DNA of 7,575 nt from an uncultured Burkholderiales bacterium (lineage in GTDB: Bacteria; Pseudomonadota; Gammaproteobacteria; Burkholderiales; Burkholderiaceae): positions 1 through 7,575 of the forward strand of contig CAIMWY010000130.1 of the NCBI GenBank assembly GCA_903845315.1, written 5' to 3'. How positions within the stretch are numbered: position 1 is the first letter of the stretch; every line of letters starts with the position of its first letter. A program made the translations under genes and the position numbers. Shown in pieces: positions 1-5,785 of this stretch. The notes under the pieces were generated by a model, which was not told where the DNA came from, did not search any database, and worked only from the letters and a program-made list of their open reading frames with translations.

Positions 1-304
1 CGTGGCCCCAGCAGAGATTGAAGAAGCCTTGTTGAAACATCCATCGGTGGCCAATGCGCAAGTCATTGGCGTGCCCGATGCTCGGCTGTCAGAAGTTCCT
101 GCCGCATACGTCACGCTCAAGCCCGGTGCTGACATTTCCAGTCAAGACTTGATCGCATGGATGCAAAGCCGCATTGCCAACTTCAAAGTCCCCCGGCACA
201 TGGCCATCGTGGACAACTTCGAACACATTGGCATGACCGCCAGTGGCAAAGTTCAAAAAACCAAACTGCGAGAAGACGCCGTCCAGCGTTTTGCACAACC
301 ATGA
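1..304 (+). CDS. Acyl-CoA ligase (AMP-forming), C-terminal fragment
   Basis: This is the last 100 residues of an AMP-forming acyl-CoA synthetase; the gene begins before the window, so the first visible GTG codon is internal. These enzymes activate a carboxylic acid with ATP to an acyl-adenylate and then an acyl-CoA in the cytoplasm. The fragment matches the mobile C-terminal domain: VAPAEIEEAL at its start, then HPSV...VIGVPD (visible residues 13-26), the FKVPR segment (61-65), and the terminal motif TASGKVQKTKLRE (79-91), whose Lys83 corresponds to the lysine needed for adenylation. The style resembles fatty-acid and medium-chain acyl-CoA ligases, but specificity lies in the missing N-terminal domain and cannot be called. 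The stop overlaps the next gene's start codon (ATGA), so the two are probably translationally coupled and share an operon. Confidence 0.93.
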   Translation, partial: VAPAEIEEALLKHPSVANAQVIGVPDARLSEVPAAYVTLKPGADISSQDLIAWMQSRIANFKVPRHMAIVDNFEHIGMTASGKVQKTKLREDAVQRFAQP

Positions 305-699
305 ATGACAGCAACCCTTTGGCCGGCTCTTTTTTTTGTGAAGACTTAGGGATTGAGTTGTTAGAGTGGTCCAACGGTCGCTCTGTGATTGCACTCGAAG
401 TCACGCAGCGGTTGGGCAATCGCCTCGGCATGGCCCACGGCGGTGTGATTGCCACTCTGGCCGACCAAGCCCTGGGTTTGGCCTGGCGCAGTGCAGCACC
501 AGACAGAACACCCGGCGGCACCATCAACCTGAGTATCAACTTCATTGCACCTGGCAATGGGCGCTTGAGCGCTGAGGGGCAACTGGTGAAATTGACGGGC
601 AGTTGCGCGTTTTGCGAAGGGAAAATTTACAACGCACAACGCGAGTTGATTGCCACGGCACAAGGCGCCTTCAGTGCGCGCCGCCCCAAAAGCCCGTGA
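301..699 (+). CDS. PaaI-type hotdog-fold acyl-CoA thioesterase
   Basis: A 132-residue protein of the size usual for the PaaI/YbgC-like hotdog thioesterases, which hydrolyse acyl-CoA to free acid and CoA in the cytoplasm. Diagnostic features are the MAHGG motif (residues 44-48), on the central helix, followed by LADQALG with Asp55 in the position of the usual catalytic acid, and the strand NLSINFIAP (76-84), typical of the second half of the fold. The ATG at 301 is chosen because it overlaps the ligase stop as ATGA and gives a normal family length; an upstream in-frame start at 157 would lie inside the conserved ligase domain. No clear Shine-Dalgarno sequence precedes it, which fits coupled translation. 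Next to a ligase, such an enzyme often removes dead-end or misloaded CoA esters; that role is inferred here. Confidence 0.9.
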   Translation: MNDSNPLAGSFFCEDLGIELLEWSNGRSVIALEVTQRLGNRLGMAHGGVIATLADQALGLAWRSAAPDRTPGGTINLSINFIAPGNGRLSAEGQLVKLTGSCAFCEGKIYNAQRELIATAQGAFSARRPKSP

Positions 700-722
700 G
701 CCCCATCGGGGGCGGAGGTTTT
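700..722. terminator. Possible bidirectional terminator hairpin between converging genes
   Basis: GCCCC at 700-704 pairs with GGGGC at 709-713 around a four-base loop, between the stops of the converging thioesterase and dehydrogenase genes. A short TTTT run at 719-722 follows on the plus strand; on the minus strand the hairpin is followed, after about eight bases, by CTTTT. The stem is short and neither T-run is immediately adjacent, so this is a weak candidate supported mainly by its position. Confidence 0.35.
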
Positions 723-1500
723 AAAACACCATGCCGCCGTCGATGTGGATGGACTGCCCCGTCATGCCGCTGGATTCGGCAGAGCCCAAGTACACCGCCA
801 TGCCAGCAATCTCTTGGGTGGTCAGCATGCGCCCTAAGGGCACACGGGCCAGGGCGGCTTTGACAAATTCATCGGCAGAGGCACCCGAACTCAGCGCCAC
901 CTGCGCTTTGAGTTCCTCCAGCATGTCGGTCTGTACAAACCCAGGGCAAATGGCATTGACCGTCACCCCATAGGGACTGGCCTCGAGTGCCACGCAACGT
1001 GTCAACCCCACCACCGCGTGCTTGCTGATGTTGTACGCGCTTTGGTTGCGCGAGCCCCACTTGCCAGCGGTCGACGCCATGTTGATCACCCGTCCTTGTT
1101 TGCGCGCTTGCATGCCCGGCAAACAGGCTTGGGTGAAATGGATCACCCCCAACACGTTGACATCCAACATGGTTTGGAAATCTTGGGCTGTGTAATCTAA
1201 AAACGCTTTGGCCTGGTAGATCCCTGCGTTGTTGACCAAGATGTCGATGTGGCCAAAGCGCACCTGTATGGCTTGGACCGCGGCAAAGCAGGCAGCGCGG
1301 TCGGTGACGTCCAGGGCCACGGTCATCACCCGATCTGCGGGCAAGGCCAACTCGGCCACCACCTCGTCGAGCGCGGTTTGGCTGCGTGCCACCAAGCACA
1401 ACTTGGCCCCCTCTTTGGCATAGGCATGCGCGATCTCTCGGCCAATGCCGCGACTCGCCCCTGTGATGAGGGCCACCGATTGCAACAAACGCTGTGACAT
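721..1500 (-). CDS. Short-chain dehydrogenase/reductase (classical SDR)
   Basis: A 259-residue classical SDR, full length for the family, catalysing NAD(P)-linked oxidation or reduction of a hydroxyl/keto group in the cytoplasm. The Rossmann motif TGASRGIG is at residues 13-20, the LDVTD adenine-contact motif at 63-67, NNAG at 90-93, and the catalytic tetrad is complete: Asn115, Ser143, Tyr156 and Lys160 (YNISK). PG at 186-187 and the C-terminal IDGGM are also typical. Arg39 after the second strand, with no acidic residue there, suggests preference for NADP(H) (inference). The ATG is preceded by a strong AGGAGG five bases upstream (plus-strand 1506-1511), which fixes the start. It resembles FabG and 3-hydroxyacyl-CoA or 3-hydroxybutyrate dehydrogenases, but substrate cannot be assigned. 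It converges on the thioesterase and diverges from the CoA-transferase, so it is transcribed separately. Confidence 0.93.
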   Translation of the reverse strand: MSQRLLQSVALITGASRGIGREIAHAYAKEGAKLCLVARSQTALDEVVAELALPADRVMTVALDVTDRAACFAAVQAIQVRFGHIDILVNNAGIYQAKAFLDYTAQDFQTMLDVNVLGVIHFTQACLPGMQARKQGRVINMASTAGKWGSRNQSAYNISKHAVVGLTRCVALEASPYGVTVNAICPGFVQTDMLEELKAQVALSSGASADEFVKAALARVPLGRMLTTQEIAGMAVYLGSAESSGMTGQSIHIDGGMVF

Positions 1501-1657
1501 GCAAGCCTCCTAGAAATGGCTGCAAATCCTAGCATTCACCCAGATTCACCAAGGCGACACATGTGCCCCGTGTGCCATGGATTGCACCCTTGTCAGCACA
1601 TGAACCGCAGGTTAGCGTTCAGACTCCATCCGATTTGTGTCCCGCACGAGCCCTCAC
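1501..1657. promoter_or_regulatory. Divergent intergenic region between dehydrogenase and CoA-transferase genes
   Basis: These 157 bases must hold the promoters for both divergent genes. The best plus-strand sigma70-like candidate is TTGTCA (1590-1595) with a 17-base spacer to TAGCGT (1613-1618), about 40 bases before the ATG at 1658; the -35 is good and the -10 poor. On the minus strand, TTGGTG (plus 1547-1552) and TAGGAT (plus 1526-1531) are separated by only 15 bases and are a weaker candidate. The dehydrogenase Shine-Dalgarno (AGGAGG) lies at plus 1506-1511. No convincing long operator palindrome was seen. Confidence 0.4.
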
Positions 1658-2851
1658 ATGACATCCCCGACTGGTTCTGCCGCCCTGGCTCGTTTCAAGG
1701 TTCTTGACCTCACACGCATTCGTTCAGGCCCCACCTGCGTGCGGGTGCTGGGGGACTTTGGGGCAGACGTGATTCGCATCGAGTCGCCGCCGGGTGTTGA
1801 CCCCAACGAAGGCGCACTGGGCGGTCGTGACACCTACGACATGCTGAACCTACACCGCAACAAGCGCTCGATCACCTTGAATTTGAAGCATGAGGCCGCG
1901 CGTCATATTTTTCACCGCATGGTTGAGACAGCCGATGTGGTGGTGGAGAACTTTCGTCCCGATGTGAAGTTCCGTTTGGGCTTGGATTACGACACCTTGG
2001 CCGCCATCAACCCGCGCATCATCTTGGCCAGCATCTCTGGCTTTGGCGAAGACGGACCGTACCGCACGCGTCCAGGCTTTGATCAAATTGCACAAGGCAT
2101 GGGCGGCATGATGTCGGTCACCGGCACACCCGGGCAAGGCCCCGTGCGCGCAGGCATTGCCATCGCCGACTCGAGTGCCGGTAACTTTGCGGCCATGGGG
2201 GTGATGGTGGCCCTGCTCGAACGTGAGGTGTCAGGACGCGGTCAATGGGTGCAAACCAATTTGCTGCAGTCCATGATCGGCATGTGTGACTTTCAAGCCG
2301 CACGCTACCTGATCGATGGCGAGGTGCCGCCCCAGGCCGGCAACGACCACCCGTTTGCCACCCCCATGGGCACCTTTCAGGCCAGCGACGGCTACTTCAA
2401 CATTGGCGCTTCGGGCACCACCCAATTTCGCGCCTTGTGCACCTTGCTGGATCGCTTGGATTTGCGCGACGAACCGCGCTACCAAACCAACCCCGGGCGC
2501 TTGAAGGATCGCCCACACATCAACGCAGAATTGAACCGTGCGTTTGCCTGTAACACCACCCAGCACTGGGTCGACCAACTCAACCAAGCCGGGGTGCCTT
2601 GTGGTCCCATCTACGACATGGCCCAAGTGTTTGCAGACCCCCAAGTGCAACATCTCGAAGCGGCGGTGTCGGTGCACAACGCCAAGAAAGGCCCGATTCG
2701 CGTGGTGGCACAACCCATCAAACTCACGCGCACACCGGCACAGGTGGTGTCGAGCCAAACCGAATTGGGGCAACACAACCAAGAGGTATTCGCTGAGCTG
2801 GGTTTCACTGCCGAGCAACTGGCCATTTGGAAACAACAACAGGTGATATGA
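1658..2851 (+). CDS. Family III CoA-transferase (CaiB/BaiF/Frc type)
   Basis: A family III CoA-transferase of 397 residues, the usual length. It moves CoA from one acyl-CoA to a free carboxylate in the cytoplasm, through a mixed anhydride with a conserved aspartate. The N-terminus has the hallmark LDLTRIRSGPTCVR...LGDFGADVIRIE segment (roughly residues 16-42), then NLHRNKRSITLNLK (64-77) and VVVENFRPDV (94-103). Asp171, in the AGIAIADSSAG segment, corresponds to the catalytic Asp169 of formyl-CoA transferase. The C-terminal part has GVPCGPIYD (312-320) and the closing PIKLTRTP strand. An in-frame GTG at 1637 would add seven residues, but neither start has a strong Shine-Dalgarno; the ATG at 1658 fits the family better. 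It overlaps the next gene's possible ATG (2848) as ATGA, indicating an operon. Substrate unknown; a carboxylic acid used in the same cluster is implied. Confidence 0.93.
   Translation: MTSPTGSAALARFKVLDLTRIRSGPTCVRVLGDFGADVIRIESPPGVDPNEGALGGRDTYDMLNLHRNKRSITLNLKHEAARHIFHRMVETADVVVENFRPDVKFRLGLDYDTLAAINPRIILASISGFGEDGPYRTRPGFDQIAQGMGGMMSVTGTPGQGPVRAGIAIADSSAGNFAAMGVMVALLEREVSGRGQWVQTNLLQSMIGMCDFQAARYLIDGEVPPQAGNDHPFATPMGTFQASDGYFNIGASGTTQFRALCTLLDRLDLRDEPRYQTNPGRLKDRPHINAELNRAFACNTTQHWVDQLNQAGVPCGPIYDMAQVFADPQVQHLEAAVSVHNAKKGPIRVVAQPIKLTRTPAQVVSSQTELGQHNQEVFAELGFTAEQLAIWKQQQVI
2841..2845 (+). promoter_or_regulatory. Ribosome binding site that decides the crotonase-fold gene start
   Basis: AGGTG lies in the final codons of the CoA-transferase. 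It is only two bases from the ATG at 2848, which overlaps the upstream stop, but eight bases from the ATG at 2854. Normal spacing therefore favours 2854, although coupled reinitiation at 2848 would add only two residues and cannot be excluded. Confidence 0.5.
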
Positions 2852-2853
2852 CC

Positions 2854-3657
2854 ATGACCCAACAAGAAGACAACGCACCCGGCAGCTTGCAGACCTACAC
2901 CCAAGGTCATGTGGGGCATGTGGTGTTTTGCAACCCCAAAAAATTCAACGCCATGAACTACGACATGTGGGCCGCCCTGCCCCAGGTCATGCAAGGTTTT
3001 GTAGACGATGCCAACGTCCGCGTGATCGTGCTCAGCGGAGCGGGTGAGAAAGCTTTTGTGTCGGGTGCCGACATCAGCCAATTCGACACCATGCGCACCG
3101 GCGACGCCAACATCGTCTACTCGCAGGCCTCCGAAGCGGGTTATGCCGCCGTGCTCGATTGCCCCAAGCCCACGGTGGCGCAAATTCAAGGCATCTGCAT
3201 GGGCGGAGGTTTGGGGCTGGCACTCAACTGCGATGTACGCATCTGTGCCAGCAATGCAAAATTTCGCATGCCTGCGGGCAGACTGGGCTTGGGCTATGCC
3301 TTCGATGGCGTGAAACGTTTCACCGAAATTGTGGGCGTGGGCCACACCGCCGATTTGTTTTTCAGCGCCCGCATCTTTGATGCGCCAGACGCGCTGGCCA
3401 TGGGCTTGGTCAAGCAAGTGGTCGAACACGACGCATTGGCCAGTACCGTCTTGACCTACACCGACACGGTGTCTCAAAACGCCCCCCTCACCTTGGCTGC
3501 CGCCAAACGTGCGCTGCTGGAGTTGCGCAAGAACCCCGCGCAACGCGACATGGCCTTGATGCAGGCCATGGTGGACGCTTGCTTTGCCAGCCAAGACTAC
3601 CAAGAAGGGCGACAAGCCTTTGCGGCCAAACGCGCCCCTGTTTTCAAAGGTCACTAG
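2854..3657 (+). CDS. Enoyl-CoA hydratase/isomerase-family (crotonase-fold) protein lacking both catalytic glutamates
   Basis: A 267-residue crotonase-superfamily protein of normal length acting on an acyl-CoA thioester in the cytoplasm. The oxyanion-hole segments are present: SGADIS (70-75, Ala72) and the GGG at 117-119 (Gly118). The C-terminal RAPVFKGH also fits the family. However, the residues aligned with Glu144 and Glu164 of rat mitochondrial enoyl-CoA hydratase are Gly121 (in GGGLGLA) and Ala141 (in MPAGRLGLGY); the spacing of 20 residues is preserved, so the alignment is firm. A classical hydratase mechanism is therefore unlikely despite the usual annotation; isomerase, decarboxylase, hydrolase or a different acid/base arrangement are alternatives. 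The start at 2854 is chosen from ribosome-binding-site spacing. It follows the CoA-transferase with essentially no gap, and its stop overlaps the Shine-Dalgarno of the binding-protein gene, so the three are probably one operon. Confidence 0.9.
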   Translation: MTQQEDNAPGSLQTYTQGHVGHVVFCNPKKFNAMNYDMWAALPQVMQGFVDDANVRVIVLSGAGEKAFVSGADISQFDTMRTGDANIVYSQASEAGYAAVLDCPKPTVAQIQGICMGGGLGLALNCDVRICASNAKFRMPAGRLGLGYAFDGVKRFTEIVGVGHTADLFFSARIFDAPDALAMGLVKQVVEHDALASTVLTYTDTVSQNAPLTLAAAKRALLELRKNPAQRDMALMQAMVDACFASQDYQEGRQAFAAKRAPVFKGH

Positions 3658-3660
3658 GAG
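3656..3660 (+). promoter_or_regulatory. Shine-Dalgarno overlapping the upstream stop codon
   Basis: AGGAG lies nine bases before the ATG at 3670 and shares two bases with the TAG stop (3655-3657) of the crotonase-fold gene. This supports the chosen start of the binding-protein gene and close translational linkage of the two genes. Confidence 0.65.
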
Positions 3661-3669
3661 TACACGCCC

Positions 3670-4647
3670 ATGTTCAACGGTTTGTCACGTCGCTCGTTTC
3701 ATTGGTTCGGCGCTGCCTGCTTATGCAGTGCACTCTCGGCCTTGGCGCAACCCTATCCCAACAAACCCATTCGCTTTGTGGTGGGTTATCCGCCCGGCGG
3801 CTCTGGCGACTTTGTCACGCGCACCGTGGGTGAGGCCATTGCCGCAGAGCTGGGCCAGTCGGCCGTGATCGACAACCGACCTGGTGCTGCGGGCAACCTG
3901 GCCAGCGAGATCGTGCTCAAGGCACCCGCTGACGGCTACACCCTGCTGGTGGGCAGCAACCCCTACATCAACAAAGCGCTGTACAAAAAACTGCCCTACG
4001 ACATTGAGAAAGACTTTCAACCGGTCACCCTGCTGGCCAATGGCCCGATGGTGATTGCCGTCAACAACAGCTTGCCGGTCAACAGCATCAAAGAGCTGAT
4101 CGCTTATGCCAAGAAGAACCCTGGCAAGCTCAACTTTGCGTCCAGTGGCAACGGTTCAGCGCCGCACATGGCCGGCGTGTTGTTCAACAGCGTGTCGGAC
4201 TTGGACATCTTGCACATCCCCTTCAAGGGTGGCGCACCCGCGGTGCAATCGGTGATCGCGGGCGACACCCAGGTGATTTATGGCACCTCGCCCGTGGTGC
4301 TGCCGCAGGTTCGCGGCGGACGCATTCGGGCCTTGGCCATCACCACGCAAGAAAAGTCCGGCGCGATACCCGGCATCATGGGCATGAAAGAAGCTGCCCT
4401 GCCCGACTACGACATCAGCTTTTCATTTGGCTTGTATGCCCCTTCAGCCATGCGTGCGGAAGACATCAAGAAGGTGTTCGATGCCGCCGTCAAAGTGCTC
4501 AAGCGCCCAGACATCCGCGACAAGCTCGCCACCCAAGGCATGGACCCCGCGCCCAATGCGTCCCCTGCAGAATTTCAGGCTCAAAACCTCAAAGACGCGC
4601 CCATGTGGGCCAAGCTGGTGGTGGATTCGGGCGCCAAGGTGGATTGA
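3670..4647 (+). CDS. Bug/TctC-family periplasmic solute-binding protein
   Basis: A 325-residue Bug (TctC-like) tripartite tricarboxylate transporter receptor, the usual length; family members bind small carboxylates, amides or related solutes in the periplasm. The N-terminus carries SRRSFHWFG (residues 6-14), resembling a twin-arginine motif, then a hydrophobic stretch and an ALA cleavage site, so the mature protein should begin at Gln27. The mature part shows the family signatures: YPNKPIRFVVGYPPGGSGD (29-47), IDNRPGAAGN (67-76), ADGYTLLVGS (87-96), the FASSGNGSAPH loop (157-167) and HIPFKGGAP (182-190). The position where many Bug proteins have Glu after the HxAG segment is Val170 here, which may reflect ligand specificity (inference). 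No TctA/TctB membrane subunits are in the window, so the permease is elsewhere. It is 12 bases after the crotonase-fold gene. Ligand unknown; presumably the acid degraded by this cluster. Confidence 0.92.
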   Translation: MFNGLSRRSFHWFGAACLCSALSALAQPYPNKPIRFVVGYPPGGSGDFVTRTVGEAIAAELGQSAVIDNRPGAAGNLASEIVLKAPADGYTLLVGSNPYINKALYKKLPYDIEKDFQPVTLLANGPMVIAVNNSLPVNSIKELIAYAKKNPGKLNFASSGNGSAPHMAGVLFNSVSDLDILHIPFKGGAPAVQSVIAGDTQVIYGTSPVVLPQVRGGRIRALAITTQEKSGAIPGIMGMKEAALPDYDISFSFGLYAPSAMRAEDIKKVFDAAVKVLKRPDIRDKLATQGMDPAPNASPAEFQAQNLKDAPMWAKLVVDSGAKVD

Positions 4648-4706
4648 TCCACCGGCACTTGTCCACCCGCCCCCCTTCCTTTGATCTCCCATAGAAAACA
4701 CTGCAC

Positions 4707-5753
4707 ATGAAAACCAAACTGCCTCTCGGACTTTTCCATTCACTGATCATCAGCTGCGCCCTGCTCAGCGCATGCACCACACCCTCAGGATCTTTGGCGC
4801 TCAAAGACATGGGCTCCTTCCATGTCGGTGGACGCGAAGTCGAGCTCTCAGGCAAACCCATCAAAGAAGTGTTGTTCTCGCAAGGCGGTGTGCCCGCCAA
4901 GGTCGACCCCAATGGCGTCTACCAAGTCGAGCAAATGTATGTGCAGTACTTTGTCCCCGCCCATGAAAAAGGCAAGCTGCCCTTGTTGATGTGGCATGGC
5001 GGAGGCTTGAGTGGCGTGACCTATGAAACCACCCCCGATGGTCGCGAAGGTTGGCTCAACCACTTCATCCGCCAAGGCTGGACGGTCTACAACAGCGACG
5101 CGGTGGAACGCGGCCGTTCAGGCTGGGCCATGTACCCCGAAATCACCAAGACCGACCCGGTGTTCTTGACCAAAGAAAATCCGTTTGAACGCTTTCGCAT
5201 CGGCAACGGCCCAGGCAGCTACAACCGTGACCCCGCCAAGATGAAGCCACTGCCGGGCAACCAGTTCCCCACCGAGGGCTACGACAACTTCACCAAACAG
5301 GTGGTGCCACGCTGGACCAGCACCGACGAACCCACCATTGCCGCCTACATTGCGCTGGTTGACAAGGTCTGTCCGTGTGTGGTGTTGGTGCATTCACAAG
5401 GCGGCCCCTTTGGCTACAAAGTGGCGCAAGCGCGGCCCGACAAAGTCAAAGCACTGGTGTTGGTCGAGCCCGCAGGCGTGGGCGACATGAACCAAGCGGC
5501 CAAACTCAAAGACATTCCCAGCTTGAGCATTTACGGCGACTACATTGCCAGCGATGCACGCTGGCCCACCATCCGTGCCAACAACATCAAGTTTCATGAC
5601 GCCATCCGCGCGGCCGGCGGCAAGCCCGATTTGGTCAACCTGCCCGACATCGGCATTGCCGGCAACAGCCACATGATGATGATGGACCGCAACAACCAAC
5701 AGATTGCGCAAGTGATTCAGAAGTGGTTGTCAGACAAAGGCTTTGTGCGCTGA
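4707..5753 (+). CDS. Lipoprotein esterase, alpha/beta hydrolase of the esterase-713-like family
   Basis: A 348-residue predicted lipoprotein hydrolase. A basic N-terminus and hydrophobic stretch lead to the lipobox LSAC, with lipidated Cys23; Thr24 at position +2 is not an inner-membrane retention signal, so outer-membrane sorting is likely. The rest resembles Alcaligenes esterase 713: GSFHVGG near the start (36-42), an HGGG oxyanion segment (97-100), TPDGREGW (109-116), the ERGRSGW region (134-140) and the nucleophile elbow HSQGG with Ser230. As I recall it, esterase 713 uses Ser206, Glu230 and His298; here Ser230, Glu254 (LVEPAG) and His322 (GNSHMMMMD) keep exactly those spacings of 24 and 92 residues. 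It should hydrolyse carboxylic esters in the periplasm or at the outer membrane. There is no good Shine-Dalgarno. The 59-base gap after the binding-protein gene contains no recognisable terminator, so cotranscription is plausible. Substrate unknown. Confidence 0.85.
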   Translation: MKTKLPLGLFHSLIISCALLSACTTPSGSLALKDMGSFHVGGREVELSGKPIKEVLFSQGGVPAKVDPNGVYQVEQMYVQYFVPAHEKGKLPLLMWHGGGLSGVTYETTPDGREGWLNHFIRQGWTVYNSDAVERGRSGWAMYPEITKTDPVFLTKENPFERFRIGNGPGSYNRDPAKMKPLPGNQFPTEGYDNFTKQVVPRWTSTDEPTIAAYIALVDKVCPCVVLVHSQGGPFGYKVAQARPDKVKALVLVEPAGVGDMNQAAKLKDIPSLSIYGDYIASDARWPTIRANNIKFHDAIRAAGGKPDLVNLPDIGIAGNSHMMMMDRNNQQIAQVIQKWLSDKGFVR

Positions 5754-5760
5754 GGCCCCA

Positions 5761-5783
5761 TGCGTGGCGCGAGTCCCCACGCA
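5761..5783. terminator. Possible terminator hairpin between converging genes
   Basis: A perfect 7-bp inverted repeat, TGCGTGG (5761-5767) and CCACGCA (5777-5783), with a nine-base loop occupies the 32-base gap between the stops of the esterase gene (plus) and the RodZ-like gene (minus). No T-run follows directly on either strand; the TTTTTTTT at 5801-5808 is inside the RodZ-like coding end. The position suggests a shared terminator, but the loop is long and the call is tentative. Confidence 0.35.
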
Positions 5784-5785
5784 AT

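Noticed and set aside
157..300. Upstream extension of the thioesterase to a start at 157
   Set aside because: It would overlap the conserved C-terminal domain of the ligase and add 48 residues without homology; the ATG at 301 gives the normal length.
869..1525. Minus-strand open frame of 218 codons overlapping the dehydrogenase in another frame
   Set aside because: The dehydrogenase frame carries the full SDR motif set and a strong Shine-Dalgarno; the alternative frame is rich in Arg, Gly and His and has no domain.
1558..1565. CACATGTG palindrome in the divergent spacer, possible regulator site
   Set aside because: An 8-bp palindrome is expected by chance in a spacer of this length more often than not, and the flanking bases extend the symmetry only partly.
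1637..1657. GTG start for the CoA-transferase
   Set aside because: It adds seven residues before the conserved N-terminus and has no Shine-Dalgarno; the ATG at 1658 is at least as good and gives catalytic Asp171, close to the family position 169.
2611..3654. Long open frame of 347 codons on the minus strand
   Set aside because: It lies antisense to the CoA-transferase end and the whole crotonase-fold gene, both of which show conserved family motifs in the plus frame. Its translation is His/Gly/Val-rich without any recognisable domain, as expected of a shadow frame in GC-rich DNA.
3715..3729. Possible lipobox at Cys17 or Cys19 of the Bug protein
   Set aside because: The residues before both cysteines do not fit the lipobox (no Leu/Val/Ile at -3), and a normal signal peptidase I site follows at Ala26.
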